A stretch of DNA of 64,000 nt from Balanoglossus misakiensis (GCA_040954595.2 CM082588.2:744001-808000), one strand, 5' to 3'. Shown: positions 1 to 14,504, counted from the first letter of the stretch. The notes: generated by a model not told the origin, from the letters alone. Translations and numbers: made by a program.

Positions 1-3000
1 CCACGGATCGATAAATCCAACAAAAAACTCAATCCCGCATTAAAAATCAATTAAAATCCAATCCACGTTAGTGTCAGTTTTTGTTCGGGAAAACATTAGA
101 AAGATATTTGAGCGAAGAAAAATCGATACGAGGCGTGAGGCGCTGTTAGAAATATAAGTGAGAACGCGCCAGGCATTGCATCGCCGATGTATATACTGCC
201 AAATCGAGTAACAAAGGAAAACAGTTCGCTCTATGAATGACGGACACAATAAGTATTTTGCATGTCAAATGTGTTTTTGATATACTGACAACTATTGGTG
301 CAATTATCAATGTTGAAAAGACCTAATTGAAATTTCTTCGATAAGATGACCTCTGACCTATAGTTACTTTCATTTCCCTATTATCAAGACTGTGTGATTT
401 CTCTCCTGAATAAAGACATACGCCGTCATGAAAAACTACCGGTTCATTGTCTCGCGTTCCCAGAGAAGTTGGCTTCGAACCACAGCGCCATCACAGGCCG
501 ATCCTGGGTTCTCCTAAATCATGAAGGCCAAAATACTGGACGTACCGCATAATGGCGCTCTACAAATACGATTTGCAATTGAAACTCCTCTCACATCAAC
601 TGTCGGGAATATCAACAACAAATGATACATTCAGAGGCCACTGCTGCACATTGCGGTCGCTGCTCATGGACCTGCCAAGCCACAATACATTGCCACAGCA
701 AAACAACAAAGTTCATTAAACAGACGTCACGATATCTCAAAAGTGGACCCACTTATACCATAATACACAAAATATACAACTTTGCCTTTTTTCGCGATTT
801 TAAGGATCGGAATATTACATCTACAAACATTGCAACAGCGATCAATTTTGACATTGACTTATTTCCAAATTTTAGTACAAGTTGACCACCTCGTCTTCTT
901 AGTTTGTTTTGTTCTGGTTTGTTTATCTTTATGTTTTAGTACATTCTTTGTTGATTCACACAGACCATGTCCTCGATAGGGACGCCGGCAGATGCACAGT
1001 AAGGTCAGGTCCGGAAAAACGGGCAGAAAATTGCCGCCATTTTGGTGAAAGACCCTATACAACATTCACAGTTTAACGAACAAAGTGGATAAAACGAATC
1101 AATTTTGATAGCAATAGGAAGGGTTTATTGTGCGGAGTCATCGCGCTACATTTCAGCTACTATGGCAACGGCAGTCTGCAGGTTGATACATTTCTCAAGG
1201 AATGGACGCCGATGACAACTTGACAGGGCTATTCCACACAAACAAAATGGTGGCAATAGCGTCCCTAATATACAGCTGGTTTATTTATGACCATTGTATA
1301 CGCTGCTTTCGATATATTAATGAAAAGTCCGGATATATCATTTTTATACCATACACATATCTTTGTTTTTATGCTTGATATAGACAATGTTTACCCCCCA
1401 TTAATGTTAGTGACGAAACTGCGCTAAATTGAATCATATTAGGAATTTATATTGACGTCATCTTCAGTATTCCCCGTTCTCTATACATGCACACTGTTCC
1501 ATCTCGTTGCTGCTCTATCTGCCTGCCTCTCCCCTTCTCTGTCTCTCTCCCTCTCTCTCGTTTTTGCACATGTGACAACTGTTTTCATTCCCCTTCATGT
1601 ATCTGCCTATAGTATATTCAATACCTAAGGTCTATTGGTCGAGATTTCTTTTCTATCAGTTTAACGAAATTCTTATCCGTCCTATATTTAGAACATGTTC
1701 CAACTAAACCAACGTGAGAAACAACTGAGCCATTACATTAAAGCACTTAATCAGCATGTTAATGTTTAAGGTTTAGCTCCACTAATACCTTCATTGCCTC
1801 TAATTGCCTCAGGTACTTCTCAGGTATGACGTACAGAGAATTAGACACAATTGCAAGAATGTAATTGATGATTTCGTGTTTGGTGGATTTAAGTTTCACT
1901 GAAAGCGAATTATTTTGGATGACGGGTTGATACACGAAATCCAAAAAGGATGCATGCATGGAAATGAGTCTTGCGGTTCACTAGTCGATGGTGGCCATTC
2001 AAACCCAGATCAGAGAAAACTTCTATGCACTTTTGAAACATGAAGTTGTTTTGTGGAAACGGACCCATGTCAGTTGACAATCTTGTTAACTTTGCTTTTT
2101 TTCCTTCTGCTTTAAAAAGTTGAATGAAGTCTAGTGTGGCGTCCGCCCAGTATGTGGATTGTATCTAGATTTCCACTCGACGTCCCGTCACCAATGCTTT
2201 GCCGCGAACGGTCGCGGTGGTGTTCAATCATTCCGTTGACAAACCAGCATTGTTCAAACGTGACAGGTTCCAAAAAGCTGCCGTTTTCACTTTCTTTGGG
2301 TTCATTTCAGGCCCATAACCCTCTCCGAGGCGCTGCACGGTAGTAAGGGACAACCATGTCCCACGATTTCTTTGTTCTCGCCAACAAATAATCAAACTAA
2401 TAGGACGTCGAAGAAGCCGTATATATCCTCCAGGAGTCTAAATTAGCCTACCCGCTTCACAAAGCGCCTGGTGCCTTTATTTCCTTTTCAAGACAGGGCC
2501 ATGAGTTTTAAACTTGCCTAACAAAGTGCCTTTATAGTGTATGGAATTAGGTTCCTTTGTTTCAAAACCCGTTATTTGAATGTAAAAAGACGTCAGACTT
2601 AATCAGCACGAAATTATTGGCCTCAGTTTATTTCATGGGATTGTCGCGTCTGTGTTTGTTTTTCGTTTCTCGCAAGAGAAATCCCGGAATGATTTTGTTG
2701 TGGGTTTCAGGGAGAGAGAGAGCATATCTATGTTAAGCACAAACTTTCTAGTAAAACCCGGGATGGGTCCCGGCACCGTGGCTATAGACACACACTGGAT
2801 TTCCTTTCAGCTGTGCGTTGTCTCCTGACTAAACTTACACATACCTTAGAAGTATTTCTAAGAACAACTGAATAAGACTTTAAGGTTTGGAGTTCTAAAA
2901 CAAATGACAACCTAAATCTACATTTATGAAAATTTAAAAAAACGAGTAACATATACGCGTGAATTCACTATCGAAATCTCAATTTCCCAAGTTTCTGAAC

Positions 3001-3157
3001 CCCCTTCGTTCTGTGGGATGGTGCACACCATAGGCTAGTTACAACTTGATGGGCGTGGCCGCTTGTCAGATTAAAGCCGGGCTGCTGGTTTCGCTCCATT
3101 CGGCCTTTCATTATTTCAGCCGGATTAACATAACGACTGTCAATGTCTTTTTGACAG
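1..3157. other. Upstream/intronic DNA of PRDM13; no supported exon
   Basis: The first visible PRDM13 exon begins at 3158 in the middle of the PR domain, so this stretch is either intron or, if the first exon is hidden here, intron plus 5' region. I looked on the + strand for an exon ending in phase 0 before a GT that encodes the start of a PR domain and found none. It contains low-complexity CT-rich sequence near 1500-1560 and a short GA run near 2710. The open frames here are short and resemble no family I know. Confidence 0.6.
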
Positions 3158-6100
3158 GTGAGATTCAAAGATGGTCGAATGACGAGTGTTAGTGGACCAG
3201 ACGACGGTTCTATGAGATGGACGCGTTTCATTAGCGCCGCACGACACCAGCACGAACAGAACCTGGAAGCACTGAGGAAAGACGACGGACGAGTCTTCTT
3301 TCGAACCACCAGAGGGATTCTCAAAGGAGAAGAGTTACTGGTGTGGTACAGCGAACAATTTGCACATACTATGGGCATTCCCTGTCTGTCTAAAGACAAC
3401 ATACAAGGTAAGACTGGAAATTAACTTGGTCTAGTCTTTGTTCTGTTCAGAGAACATCACATATGGACGATTGTAATATCGCCAGACTCCAAACTGGAAT
3501 CCTTTATAGCGATCTTGAAGATTCACTGTAGACTTCAGTGATTCCTGTTTATTTTAGTCTGCAAATGCTTAAAATTTTAACCGCAAAGTTTATTCCGCTA
3601 ATCTTTTTGAAAGGTCAGCATGGGGGCAGATGTGGTGTGAATATAACGGGAGTCTGTTATTGAATCAACGTTGTTTGAAGGTGTGGGCTGGACATCTCGA
3701 GATCAACAAGCCAAAACAAAACCAGTTTCAAAGAGTGAACACAGAAAACATCTCCAGATCGTCTTAGCTTGACGTACTTGTGTAAAGATTATCGAATAAG
3801 GCAATATCCGTATAATTTGTCAGCTTTCAATGTCAACACAACCCAGTGATATTAACTAATTAAGCCAATTAGAGTCGTTATACCTAGAGAGTATTGAAAC
3901 AGATTAAACTTAGTGCCGGTAATACCGTTGAACAACAAAAACGCACATTTTTTATGGCCGAGATCCGAACACGCGTGTAAATGTGAACTTTTTTTTCGGG
4001 GAACGGCAGGTGTTTTTAGTAAAGAAAGTAACGGTCTCGGAACTTGTCTTCCAGTGCTTGGGTAACCCGTCGCACTATTGAGACGGGACAATTAAATTTT
4101 AGCGCAACATGTGGTATTTCTCATGTCGTATGGAATATATACTTTACTGCGTGTTGGAGAAATCGGGTGTATTTGAAATAAGTTTTTTAAATACATATTT
4201 ATGATAACATCATACGATTTAAAAATATACCACTTTCTACCTTTTGATGGAGATATTTTAACTGACCACGGATTTGAAGTTTGTCATTTTCTTATGCGGG
4301 TATCATGACAAGGGTGATCTTTAGAATGTTTGGTCCGCCACCAACCAAGCAATCAAGCAAGCAACTTTACGTAATTTCGTTTTTTGAAATTCTCTCCAAC
4401 TTGTAAAACTTTCTATGTCCGAAGTAACCCCCCCAACAAGGACACATTAGACCTATAGATCTCAACAATTGTCTCGTTTTTAGTTTTTATTTCGGGGATT
4501 ACAGGCACACGCAGCACCCTAGCCTCCCGAAAACAAATTAACAGGCGAATATAAAACTTGTATATTTCAGTCAATTTGAGATGTCATCCTCACAAACCGT
4601 GTAAGTTGCGAGCACGTGTTTGGGAGAGTACAAGTCTCTTTGTGTCTCTCATTGGACTGCGTGCTTGGCGTGTGACTGCCCCCAGGTCCGTGTGGCCGCT
4701 GCGCCAGTTACATTGAAGGACCCGTGCAAGCATGATGGACACGTTTTGCGGTTCCCACACTGTTTCTATGTCTGGCTCCTGGCTGTACCGGTTAACTGCT
4801 AACCGTTCGCCTGCTCTCAAGCGAGACACACACGCAATTTGGTAGCCACGGGTATTGCACAGTAAATCACAATTTTGCTTCGGCAGACGGGATTCAAATA
4901 GACTCTCATGCTTCGCGGCAGTGAAGCTGTCAGGGTTGATTGGTTCTAACAGCGGTAACTTGCAATTAAAAACACTATTTGGATTCATTTGCAGTTTCTT
5001 GCTGTAAATTTCATCTCGAGATCTGATCATCAAGTAGCCGAACACTTGTGTGATTATACTAGAATCATAACGAAAATATTAGATTGAACTACGGGAGTTT
5101 TTTTCCGGAGATATTAAGCAACGCGTTACTTAGAAGTAAACACCGTGTATCAAATAATGTTGAATTTGTCCGAAAATGCCTTACTGGTAACAAACACTCC
5201 AACCTGTCCATTACGATGCCGGTTGAAATATCTTTGAATGAAAAGATCACAAATCTTGAGTGACAGGTCGACTGCAGTTACAATTCTTGACAGACAGACA
5301 TTCACACAAAGATAGATGCAGAAAATGAAACTGACAGAAGTGGAATTCAAGACACAAAGCGCTTTGTCGCTTGCATTTTCATTAAACTGTTCATGGGCAA
5401 TGTTAGGCGGAATCACTGGTTGAGTTTTATTAAGGAGATAAAACGTCCACATGATATCAATGTTGGAGGGGCTGAACGAATCTGGATAAGGCACGAGAGT
5501 TCCTTTGTGATTCTTTCAGTGGGAACAGAATGAGTTGTCTTTGTGGCGTCTATTTCCACACGTGCAGTCAGTTACAGAGAAACAAGAAACAAGAATAGAA
5601 TTGAACGATCCCCAAAAGAGACAACGCGGGTACTGAGACAGACGCGATGGAAACAGTCATTGGAGAATCTGCTGCATGTGGAGGTCAAACAAAGAGACAA
5701 ACGAAAACAAGAGTAACATTGCTAATGAATTCGTTTCGCCGCATTCCAATGAAATACAGGACTGCGAGCAAACAGAGAACGACTGATAAACTTAACCCTT
5801 TCACCCCTGAGACAGGAACTTCAGAACATTGAACAAAGCGTACTCAAATTATGACAATGACAACCTACAGGTTGTACCAGATATTCAGAATTTGTACGGT
5901 TTTATCAGACTGTCAATTATTCAGAGAGCACAAGGAAGACTATTCCCCAAACAACTTTGGTTTGAAGTTAATCTAAGCTTAACACCATAAGACACCAGTG
6001 TCCATGGTGTTGCGGGAAGACGTTTGAAACTGCTCTGTGAACAAGTCCCCGGATGTTGTTTAAGACTGGACCACCAGCCGATACAGCAGGTACATCGTCT

Positions 6101-9100
6101 GGCGTTCTCAGATAAGATAAAAACATCTCCGTGCGGGAAACTGTGAAAATTGATTAATAATTAAGGTTGAAGTATAGAGGGTTTCACCCTAATCCCTTGA
6201 AAAATCTTAAACATTTAATTTTGAATCGCTGGGTATTTATTATTCATGTGTGTACTGAACAAGTGTTGGAACTTTTGAATTGCGATAGCCGGGCTTTGAC
6301 AAAAAATCATTACGTGAATGGAGGTTCTGTTTTTCTTTTCCTGGGTCAATGTTTGTAGAAGTCTGTTGTAGATTATGGAATAGCGGATACCTGTTCGTGT
6401 TCTCTCAGAATTCCCATACTTTGCATTGTTTGCTATGGGTTCAATTATAGACAAGTACTTCTCTCAAAATCAATACGCCTTTTAGATTGTTTTGTGTGGT
6501 TTTCCGGAAGACCTTGTAAATCCATTCTGTATGTCACAGACCCTGGAATCGATTGTTTCACAGGAATTCTGGCGGGGAATTTAGAATCGCGCACAGATAG
6601 TAAACGACATATGCCAACGACGGGGTTCAAATTGCTAGTCAGTTTAACATCTTGGTGCGATGTCTTGTCACAATGGACATCAAAGGCCTAATTGACTTCG
6701 GACGAAACGGCTTGATTACAATTGCGCCAGTGTATAGATGGAGACAATAAGGAGCGGGTCCATTGACCATTATAGTTTCTTTGACAAAGATGCACACGAA
6801 CCTCGGAAAAGATTACTACATTGGAAACTTGGATTTGGCCGACAACCAGTAATCCGTTTTTGCAAGAAGAACTGGAAACCGAAACAAAGAATGACAAAAA
6901 GATAGAAAGAAAGAAAGAAGAAAACGAGCAACAGGTGTTTGGGAAACTCTAACCGACCAGTAAACTTGGTTGACAAAGATATACAAGACAGTTGCTGGTA
7001 CATGTACGTGTTGGCAATGAATTTGGCATGTGCGTTTAGAAATGTTAAAAGACCCAAATTCATCCGAGTCAAAATTTAGATGGGGACGAACGACGGTCAA
7101 TTGTATCTTGGATGTTTTCGCGTGTAATTGAGATTTTTATGGTCGCTTTAAACTAAAGACGTCTTTTTCAAAACCTTCAATTGTACCTAGCTGTTGGTTT
7201 TGTTTCATCCTTGTGCGAGGTTCTTGGAACTTGAACCAAATATGACTCATGTGCCAGCACATATTGTATCGATTTACCGAACCAATGTCCGATTCTACTA
7301 GCTGCTCTATTCAATCTCTTAAACTCTGTTTGCTTTGGCTAAAATTCTATCCGATGAATACATCGAAAACGGACTTTGATGTAAGTACATTGTATTGTTA
7401 CCCGCTGATCGCATAACGGAAAGATAATGAGTCAAATAATGAAGGGGCAATCAAAAGCTATGGTTTAAAATTAACAAGGCATTGTTGATTTGTTTGTTTT
7501 TAATAAGGAGTTGAAAACAGAGCCCACGTGCTGGGTATCAACGCTTTGTTCGATTAATCTTCAATGCTGAGTCCGTGGCTTTCATTCTAGGTTTAGACGG
7601 CCAATTATCGCCCTCACATGAAATAGAAATCGGCCTCATTCACTTAAAGTATACAGAAGACCTTGTATGTAAATGGGATTAAGTTTAGACAATCCTTTTC
7701 ATTGAATGAAATGTCTTGACTTTCTTATCGTTGATTTTCATGAAAGCCAGAACGGGCTTGTTGGTCACAGTTATACATTTGAATCAATCGGGCTTACCTT
7801 ACGTCAAATCTTGTAGTTGGCGAAGAAGAAACTGCAGCGCTTTCATCTGGTCTAACCAGTCCGATTGTTTTTTCATCTCTGCAAAACATAATTAGACGCA
7901 CAGATTTAGGAAAACAGTGTCATATACATGTCTTTCAGTTTGATGAGCGTTTTCGACTCAAACAATTAAACTGTGAGAAAGGCATTGGACAACAGAGTTA
8001 GAGACATAGAAGAAAGAAAATCGCCAACTGATACGAATGCCAAAGTGACGTACCATAAACACCCTGGTAGTAAAGTTTAGTTAGTAAATTTATTGTATCA
8101 GTGTATCTTGTAAATGCTGGAAAAGACATTGATCTCGTCAGGGCATGTCTTTGTGCGCGTGTTTAGCCCCATTCACTATACCAGCCGAGAGAGTGACGGT
8201 TGTTTTTACAATACACGCGAACTGAACTGTGAAGTTGTACTTCTTCTGGAATTTTAAGAATTTTAAGACAATGTTGGCGACATTAGCCGAACAAGTGGCC
8301 GAGGTTTCACGTCAAATGCCGGAACGGGGATAAGAAGGTTCCTAAGAGGTGTTCAAATACCTAGAAATTTAATTAAAAGGCAACCTTCATAGTCTAATGC
8401 TGCTTTGAATTGTGGCAACTAAATAAATTACCTGGATCAATATTTGGACTAAAACGGGCCAGAATTCGTCCAAATAAATCCTAAAAGTTTGATTAATGAT
8501 TCATTCCCTTGGTCACGAGTTTTTCGGATACAATCTATTCAAAACTGTGCTATTTCTCTCATTTAGTAAAGAAAACTGCGGTCAATAATTGAGAAATTGG
8601 CAATAAACAATGCATGATTTTTAATTTAAAAATAGTTGTGGCCTGTCGCTTAGGTTGATATAGATTTCTTTCCACACGCCCAATCAAACAGATTCAGCGA
8701 ATGGGTATATGCAAATTCCTTGCTGTCACTCAGGACTCAAATAAATCAATGCGCGGGGATTGGAAAGTTTCTATGTGGGAATGGTTGAAATTTCTTTTCT
8801 CGGATGGTTAAACACATCATGGCGTGGGCAAAAATTGGAGCTAGAAATTCCCTTCTATTATAGTTGCTTGGTTAAACGAAACGGAATGAATTGGTGGTGG
8901 AAATTGATACATTATTAGTTTGAAGCGGACAAGTGGATGATTACACGCCAGATTTGGAAGTTTCGTTACATCTGTGCGTGTGTGCATGGGCGTTGCCATT
9001 GGATGAGAATTGGTACAGAAAGAGAAGTATTGTTTACTTTGGAGACGAGTATGTTGCAGGGCTGGGCCAACACAGTCGCGGATGGTCCTCAAATCTTCGT

Positions 9101-12100
9101 GGATATTTATTAAAGGTAGATTTCCCAGAGAAACGAACAAAGAAAACTATCCACCCCGCGCTTGGTTGCATAGTAACTGCATGCCATGTACCTAGCCAGC
9201 CGAACGCTTAAACACTTCGCGTTAGGTTGAACGCCGACAAGAATCGGTGGGAAAATACAGCGAAATGAGTCTGGATTGCATTCTCTTGAAAAGAAGACAC
9301 GGCGCAACCTCTATTCAATGCAAATTGTCAATATGCTGAAGTTGAGTTTGCGCACGCTTCACGAAAGAGTGGGAAAATTTCCCAACAAACAAAGAGTTAC
9401 CGATATCACGGGGTTTGTCACTAAGTCTCTTAAAAACAGAGCTTTCCCACACCCGGGACCATTTGGGATCAGAGATACCACTGAGGTCGGACTGGCTGAA
9501 AAGCGTCGATGTACCAGTGAGTAAAACCTTTCCCTCTTTCGTACCAAACAAGAAATTCACGTTTATTTACAAGTTCTTGTTCCCGCGAGGAAAAAATCTC
9601 TATTCTCTGAAAAAACGGATTAGGTCGACCTCTTGTTCTCAGATGTTTTTATTTAAACTTGCAGCTAACAGAAGTTTGCCGAAGTACAAATGTCTGATAT
9701 GCCTCAGGGGTATGAACTAGCGCGCGCGGGGGGGGGGGTGATTTGCTTCTGGTTCGTCCATCGCCTATCTGTATTTTCCTTCCACCATTTCGGTTTTTGT
9801 TGCCTTCAAACTATACTTGGATACCGTTGAATTAGAAAGGGCTTCGCGTTTGGTAAGAACCAACGGCGATAGAGTATAAAGGTTGCGCGGTTCTGGTGAA
9901 ACAGAAAGTCCTGGACAGAAACATAGTGTTTCGTCACGTCACCGACAGGTGACAGAAACAGCTGATACCATCGCTTCCCCCAAGCGGTTGTTAATTAATT
10001 ACTTTGTTTTTTAATACGATGTGGTCGGAATAAGAACAAAAAGTTTTACGTCTAAGCACCCGCCATGGGATTTTTCGGCAAACGAAGAAGCTATATTTAC
10101 TGTTGTAGGTCCCGGTAGTTAATGACTGTCGCAACGCTCCCAAGTCGGTCATAAACCTTAATAGAGACAGTAGGCTAGACGAAAAAAGGAATTCCGCCGA
10201 TCGAGTTTTTAAACAGGGCACTGCAAAACAATTTAGAGAGCTGTGTGCATGTGGAGTGATACATAACGACGCTATAGAAAACATACATGGGCGACGGTCT
10301 CTCCATCCTTTGAACGGGACAATTACGTACATTTCTTTCAGTGGCCGGGTGAGTGTCTCAATCATGTGATAAAGGCAACTGCAACCTATAAAATAGAGAG
10401 CACTTCACGAGTATAACGTTGAACACTCAGGATTTGAAAAAAAGATAAACTATCCAGTTTCCGGATGAGTTTATCGTGCTATTTTGTTCTAGCGAGTTTC
10501 GCTTGCAATAAGACACAACAGTTCACGATAGCCACAGTCTCTGGGTGGAGGGACTAAGTGAAGGCGAAAAAGAGACAATTATCTTCATTGTTGATGCAGG
10601 ATTGTTTGCTAGAACGGGAGGTTTACAGCTTTCCCCCATCGTCTGCTCTAATCTTCAGTTGTGCTTCTTGTTGTACGCTAAGAAATCGCTGTTATCTGCC
10701 AGGACTATTCATGTGCTAATCTGGGCAAACAATCGCCGCTCGACACAGAAAGTTGTTGTGATTCTTATTCAAGTACCCTGCTTAGCAGTGTTGATGACTA
10801 CGAACACGAAAACCACATTTCAACCTCAGCAATTCGAAAAGCAATCCAAATCGCTATCGATTTAAATCTTAAGAGGTGGGCCACTCGCATTTTTCATCGA
10901 CGATCAGATTTGAGTCGATTACGGCTCCTCGAAAGTGACAGTATTTTGGTGAATTGCATTTATCGCAGTAATCGTATTTTGGACCACTCGGAACAATGGA
11001 ATAAAACTTGGTATTACGCTGCAAATACTTTGAAATACAAGGGAATGATCTCAAATCCGTTCGTATCAATTAACAGATCAACCATCATGCGTAATAAAGC
11101 AAGGTTTGATAAACAACGCCGCGCCGTTTCTCGTTGAGTGTCCATTCACTGGATTGTTTCATTCTACTATATCCAAATTTCAAGTGCATCTTAGCTTTGC
11201 AAGCGGGTAGCTTCTCACTGCATTGTTCGTGAACAGGTGTCCGCAGTTACTCGCTCATCTTGGAAAACAAATGAGCTGAAGGAGAATTCATGTGTCGACT
11301 TGCACCATTGTTTTGACCAATCGATGTCTGGCAAATCCCTTCCCCGAAATGGCGAAAATAACTTTTAACTGACAACGAATGCACAGCTCTCATGCTCGTC
11401 TACAGAGGAATCAAGTTAATAGCCAGTTTTCTACCTTTTTGGAATTTGCAAAAGCGACAGAAAATACTTTTTGTTTTTGGTCAATCATTGTGGCTCTGAT
11501 GAAACGCCCGAAGCCCGTGAACTGATGATCATACTACCGTTGTCATTTTAGCGACCCGAAACACTGATAAGAACTCCAATATAATTAGCCAGAGTAAACT
11601 GAGATTTTTATGCTGAAGTCGGCATCTGGTTACGTTCGTTTTGATCATTAGAACTGATTAGAGCAGTTCTGTATCAACACACTCTGGGGGGTGTCCTGCT
11701 TCGAACATGTCTAAAACACATGTGTACACATTTGTAAAGAGATTTTACACAGTGTCAGTTTTGAAGCAGGATGCCCCCTGTGGTACATGTTGATACAGAG
11801 CTATGTAATCAGTTATAATGATCATTGCAAATGTAATCATATGCCGACTTCAGCATAAAAATCTCAGTTTACTCTGGCTAATTATATTGGAGTTCTTATC
11901 AGTGTTTCGGGTCGCTAAAATGACAACGGTAGTATTAGTGACACAACCAGACATGTGTGTTCATTGTTCTGTGGTTCAAATAGAACCATCAGATGCCCCG
12001 CTGATAATCTTCTCAAAGTCCTGAAGTGAAGGTGTTTAAACGTGTTTCCCTGAGATTCTCAGGCAAAGCAACTAATCTGTTCTGTGACGTCACTACAGAG

Positions 12101-14504
12101 TGTACTATCAGTGTTGCATCACATACAGGTAATGGCCCAAGGCAGCAGATCACACCGTCTTAATAAAGTCTTCGATCCCCCCACTCTTCCTTTCAAGGGC
12201 CTCATTTTCCGCATCAGTTATTTCATTCCCTCGTCTATTACAGGACGAATATTGCCCCGGCAGACGAGAGAATGCCTTGTTTTCATCACTGATTCTGTTT
12301 TTAACTTACAAAGTCAGAGCACAATACGGAACCAGAGCCAATTTATTTTGGAAAGCCATTCTGTTTCCGCGACGGTAACAGTTTTAATTGCAGCTTTATT
12401 GGACAAATCAAGTGACTGGTGATGAAGAAAACCTTACAGACAACTAGCAATGTTTATGTATACATGTATATGGGAATGAGTCCATGAGAATGTTTAGGTG
12501 TTTGTCTGTATACAACACCATGGTGATTACACCTCTAATGTTCTTATTAAAACCGTGACCACAAATCTGATAGCTCGCTACATTGTATAATGAATGAAAT
12601 TGCTAAAAGAAATTGAGTGTTCGAACAAACACGAATGCAAACAAGCCAGTGATTGCCGTATCCCTGGGCCACAGTTATTACAAAACCATGTATATATACA
12701 ACTTGAAAACAAGTGGTTCCGTTTCTGATGCACACCTGGTACCTTTCCACATCTATTCTCACAGTCGAATGATTGGTTTAAAGACCCACTTCAACATTTA
12801 AGACAGGATAAACGCTAATCGCAAAGTCGTTGATAAAATTATCGTGGAATCCAAACACAATAAGTATTAAAGTGGTTAAGTAGATTTGGCAATTAAGGAA
12901 AGCGATAGTCTGTTAATGTTACATTAAGACAGATCCGTTCAGTTCCTTTACTTCGCCAACTGACCGACTAACTTTTGACCCCAAATATCTACAATCATGT
13001 CAGAAGTTGCCAACTTTGCACTAATTACTTTAATCCCTTTTGAAACCTAATGGTAATCGCTATTTCTCTGTCTTGTCTTTGCTCGCTAGGTGATCATCGT
13101 TACGTGTGTAAACATTGCTGGAAGATATTCCGATACCCGAACACCCTGAAGGCTCATATTCGGTTTAAGTGCACCAAGACTGATACCAACGCCGCCCAGA
13201 ACATCATTCATCGACCGAGTGAAACTTCAATCCTAACCACGGCGACCCACGACCGAACCAACGGCGTCGCCATGGGAACATCGAGCGGCAGTCACGGGCG
13301 AAGAAAAGACGACCTGGCGCTGCCTCGTCGCCATAGTAACCCCAAAATCACCCCACACTTCAACCCTTCTTTGTTAAATCCGAATGTCAGATCAGCGTTC
13401 AGACCACATGCGCAGTCTTCTTCAAGTGCGTCCAAAGAAGCGAACCACATGAGAACAGACACTGACAGGGCTATTATAAGGAAAATCGAGCATCATCCGG
13501 TAACCATAACAACACCGGTGGTTACCAGCTGTTCGTCGCTGACGGGGCATCACCTTGGATCTGGCCTCCATAGCAACGGAGAGATGAAAAAGCTGTTCAC
13601 AACTCCCGCTTTCCCAGTTGAGAAATCGATTGCATATTCCAGCGTTGGTTCCTTGCTCCCTTATCACCTCCAAGAAAGACATCTCACACATGCGCCCCAC
13701 AAACCGTTCGAGAAGACATGCTGTCCCTTGTACAGCCAGTCAGCTCAACTCCATGGCAACATGTCGTTCACAGGAGCCATGGAAAGAAGTTTGGAGCATG
13801 CGCATTACACTGACTATCATCCGTCGTATCCCTTTTATCACCAACAGACATATGAGATGCATTCCCAGTCACTTCGGACATACAACTCTATGCTGCCTAT
13901 GCATAGTGGCGAGTACCTGACAACCAGTTCACATTACTTGCCCTACAAGATACCATACTCCAACATGTTGAAGTACCCAGAACCACTCAGCTTTGTGGCA
14001 CCTTCAGAAGAATTCTCTCCCTTTAAAATGCCAAATATTGATCGCGAAATCGCCATGCACACACAACCCATGCATATGAACGAACACCAAAGATCGCTCC
14101 AGCAGTCACCAAACGGCAAGAAGAAAGGACATTTGTGTATTTACTGCGGGAAGCTGTACTCCCGCAAATACGGACTGAAAATTCACCTCCGTACTCACAC
14201 TGGCTATAAACCTCTGAAGTGTAAAGTTTGCCTTCGACCCTTCGGAGATCCGAGTAACCTCAACAAACACATCCGACTGCACGCCGAAGGTGACACCCCG
14301 TACAGGTGCGAGTATTGTGGCAAAGTTTTGGTGCGCAGGCGCGATCTGGATCGTCATATCAAGTCAAGACACCCAAACGAAGCCAAAAAGAGAGAAGATG
14401 ACGAATCGAAAAAGGCAGAGCGAGACGACGACGACGACATTGAACTTGAAGAGATCGCCTTCAGCAATGATTCAAGTAGCGGATCAGACGAGCAACACGA
14501 TTAA
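3158..14504 (+). CDS. PRDM13: PRDM13, PR-domain zinc-finger transcription regulator (5' end missing)
   Basis: Two exons are seen: 3158-3407 (starts in phase 0 after TTGACAG, ends in phase 1 before GTAAGA) and 13090-14504 (after CTAG, stop TAA at 14502). The first encodes the second half of a PR (SET-like) domain, with the family hallmark GEELLVWYSEQFA. The second begins with a C2HC zinc finger (C-x2-C, then HIRFKC). A long linker follows, holding the PRDM13-typical LKYPE and IDREIAMH stretches. Three C2H2 fingers then run from KGHLCIYCGKLYSRKYGLKI to DRHIKSRHP, ending in an acidic tail. The one-plus-three finger layout and the near-identity of the last three fingers to vertebrate PRDM13 make the call firm. 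PRDM13 is a nuclear repressor that sets neuronal subtype in vertebrate spinal cord and retina. The first exon, with the start of the PR domain, is not identified and probably lies left of the window. Likely poly(A) signals lie at 14687-14696 and 14712. Confidence 0.96.
9721..9738. repeat. Short (CG)n followed by an 11-G run
   Basis: Alternating CG directly followed by a homopolymer of 11 G lies in the PRDM13 intron. Such alternating purine-pyrimidine DNA can adopt Z-form and the G run can stall polymerases; length variation or assembly error is likely here. Confidence 0.7.
11531..11935. mobile_element. Foldback/MITE-like element with perfect 92-bp terminal inverted repeats
   Basis: The left arm 11534-11625 is the exact reverse complement of the right arm 11841-11932, starting CTACCGTTGTCATTTTAGCG. 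Both outer ends abut the dinucleotide TA, consistent with the TA target duplication of Tc1/mariner-type elements. The 215-bp centre also folds imperfectly: a segment near 11641-11680 pairs with one near 11785-11825, so the whole unit can form one long hairpin. It has no coding capacity, so it would be a non-autonomous element. It sits within the PRDM13 intron. The perfect identity of the arms suggests recent insertion or ongoing gene conversion. Assignment to the Tc1/mariner superfamily rests only on the TA flanks and is tentative. Confidence 0.85.

Larger units (their letters stand above)
3408..13089 (+). other. 9.7-kb intron of PRDM13
   Basis: This intron runs from a GTAAGA donor to a CTAG acceptor and is far longer than any other intron in the window. 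It holds the foldback element at 11531-11935 and a (CG)n-G11 run at 9721-9738. Several chance open frames occur (for example 4590-5045 on the minus strand), with no recognisable domains. Its length next to a developmental regulator makes it a candidate for enhancers, but no element can be named from sequence alone. Confidence 0.7.

Noticed and set aside
2968-3402. 144-codon minus-strand frame opposite the PRDM13 PR-domain exon
   Set aside because: It is the antisense shadow of a strongly conserved coding exon.
4590-5045. 151-codon minus-strand open frame in the PRDM13 intron
   Set aside because: It has no recognisable domain, no splice partners and irregular composition; a frame of this size is expected by chance in 64 kb.
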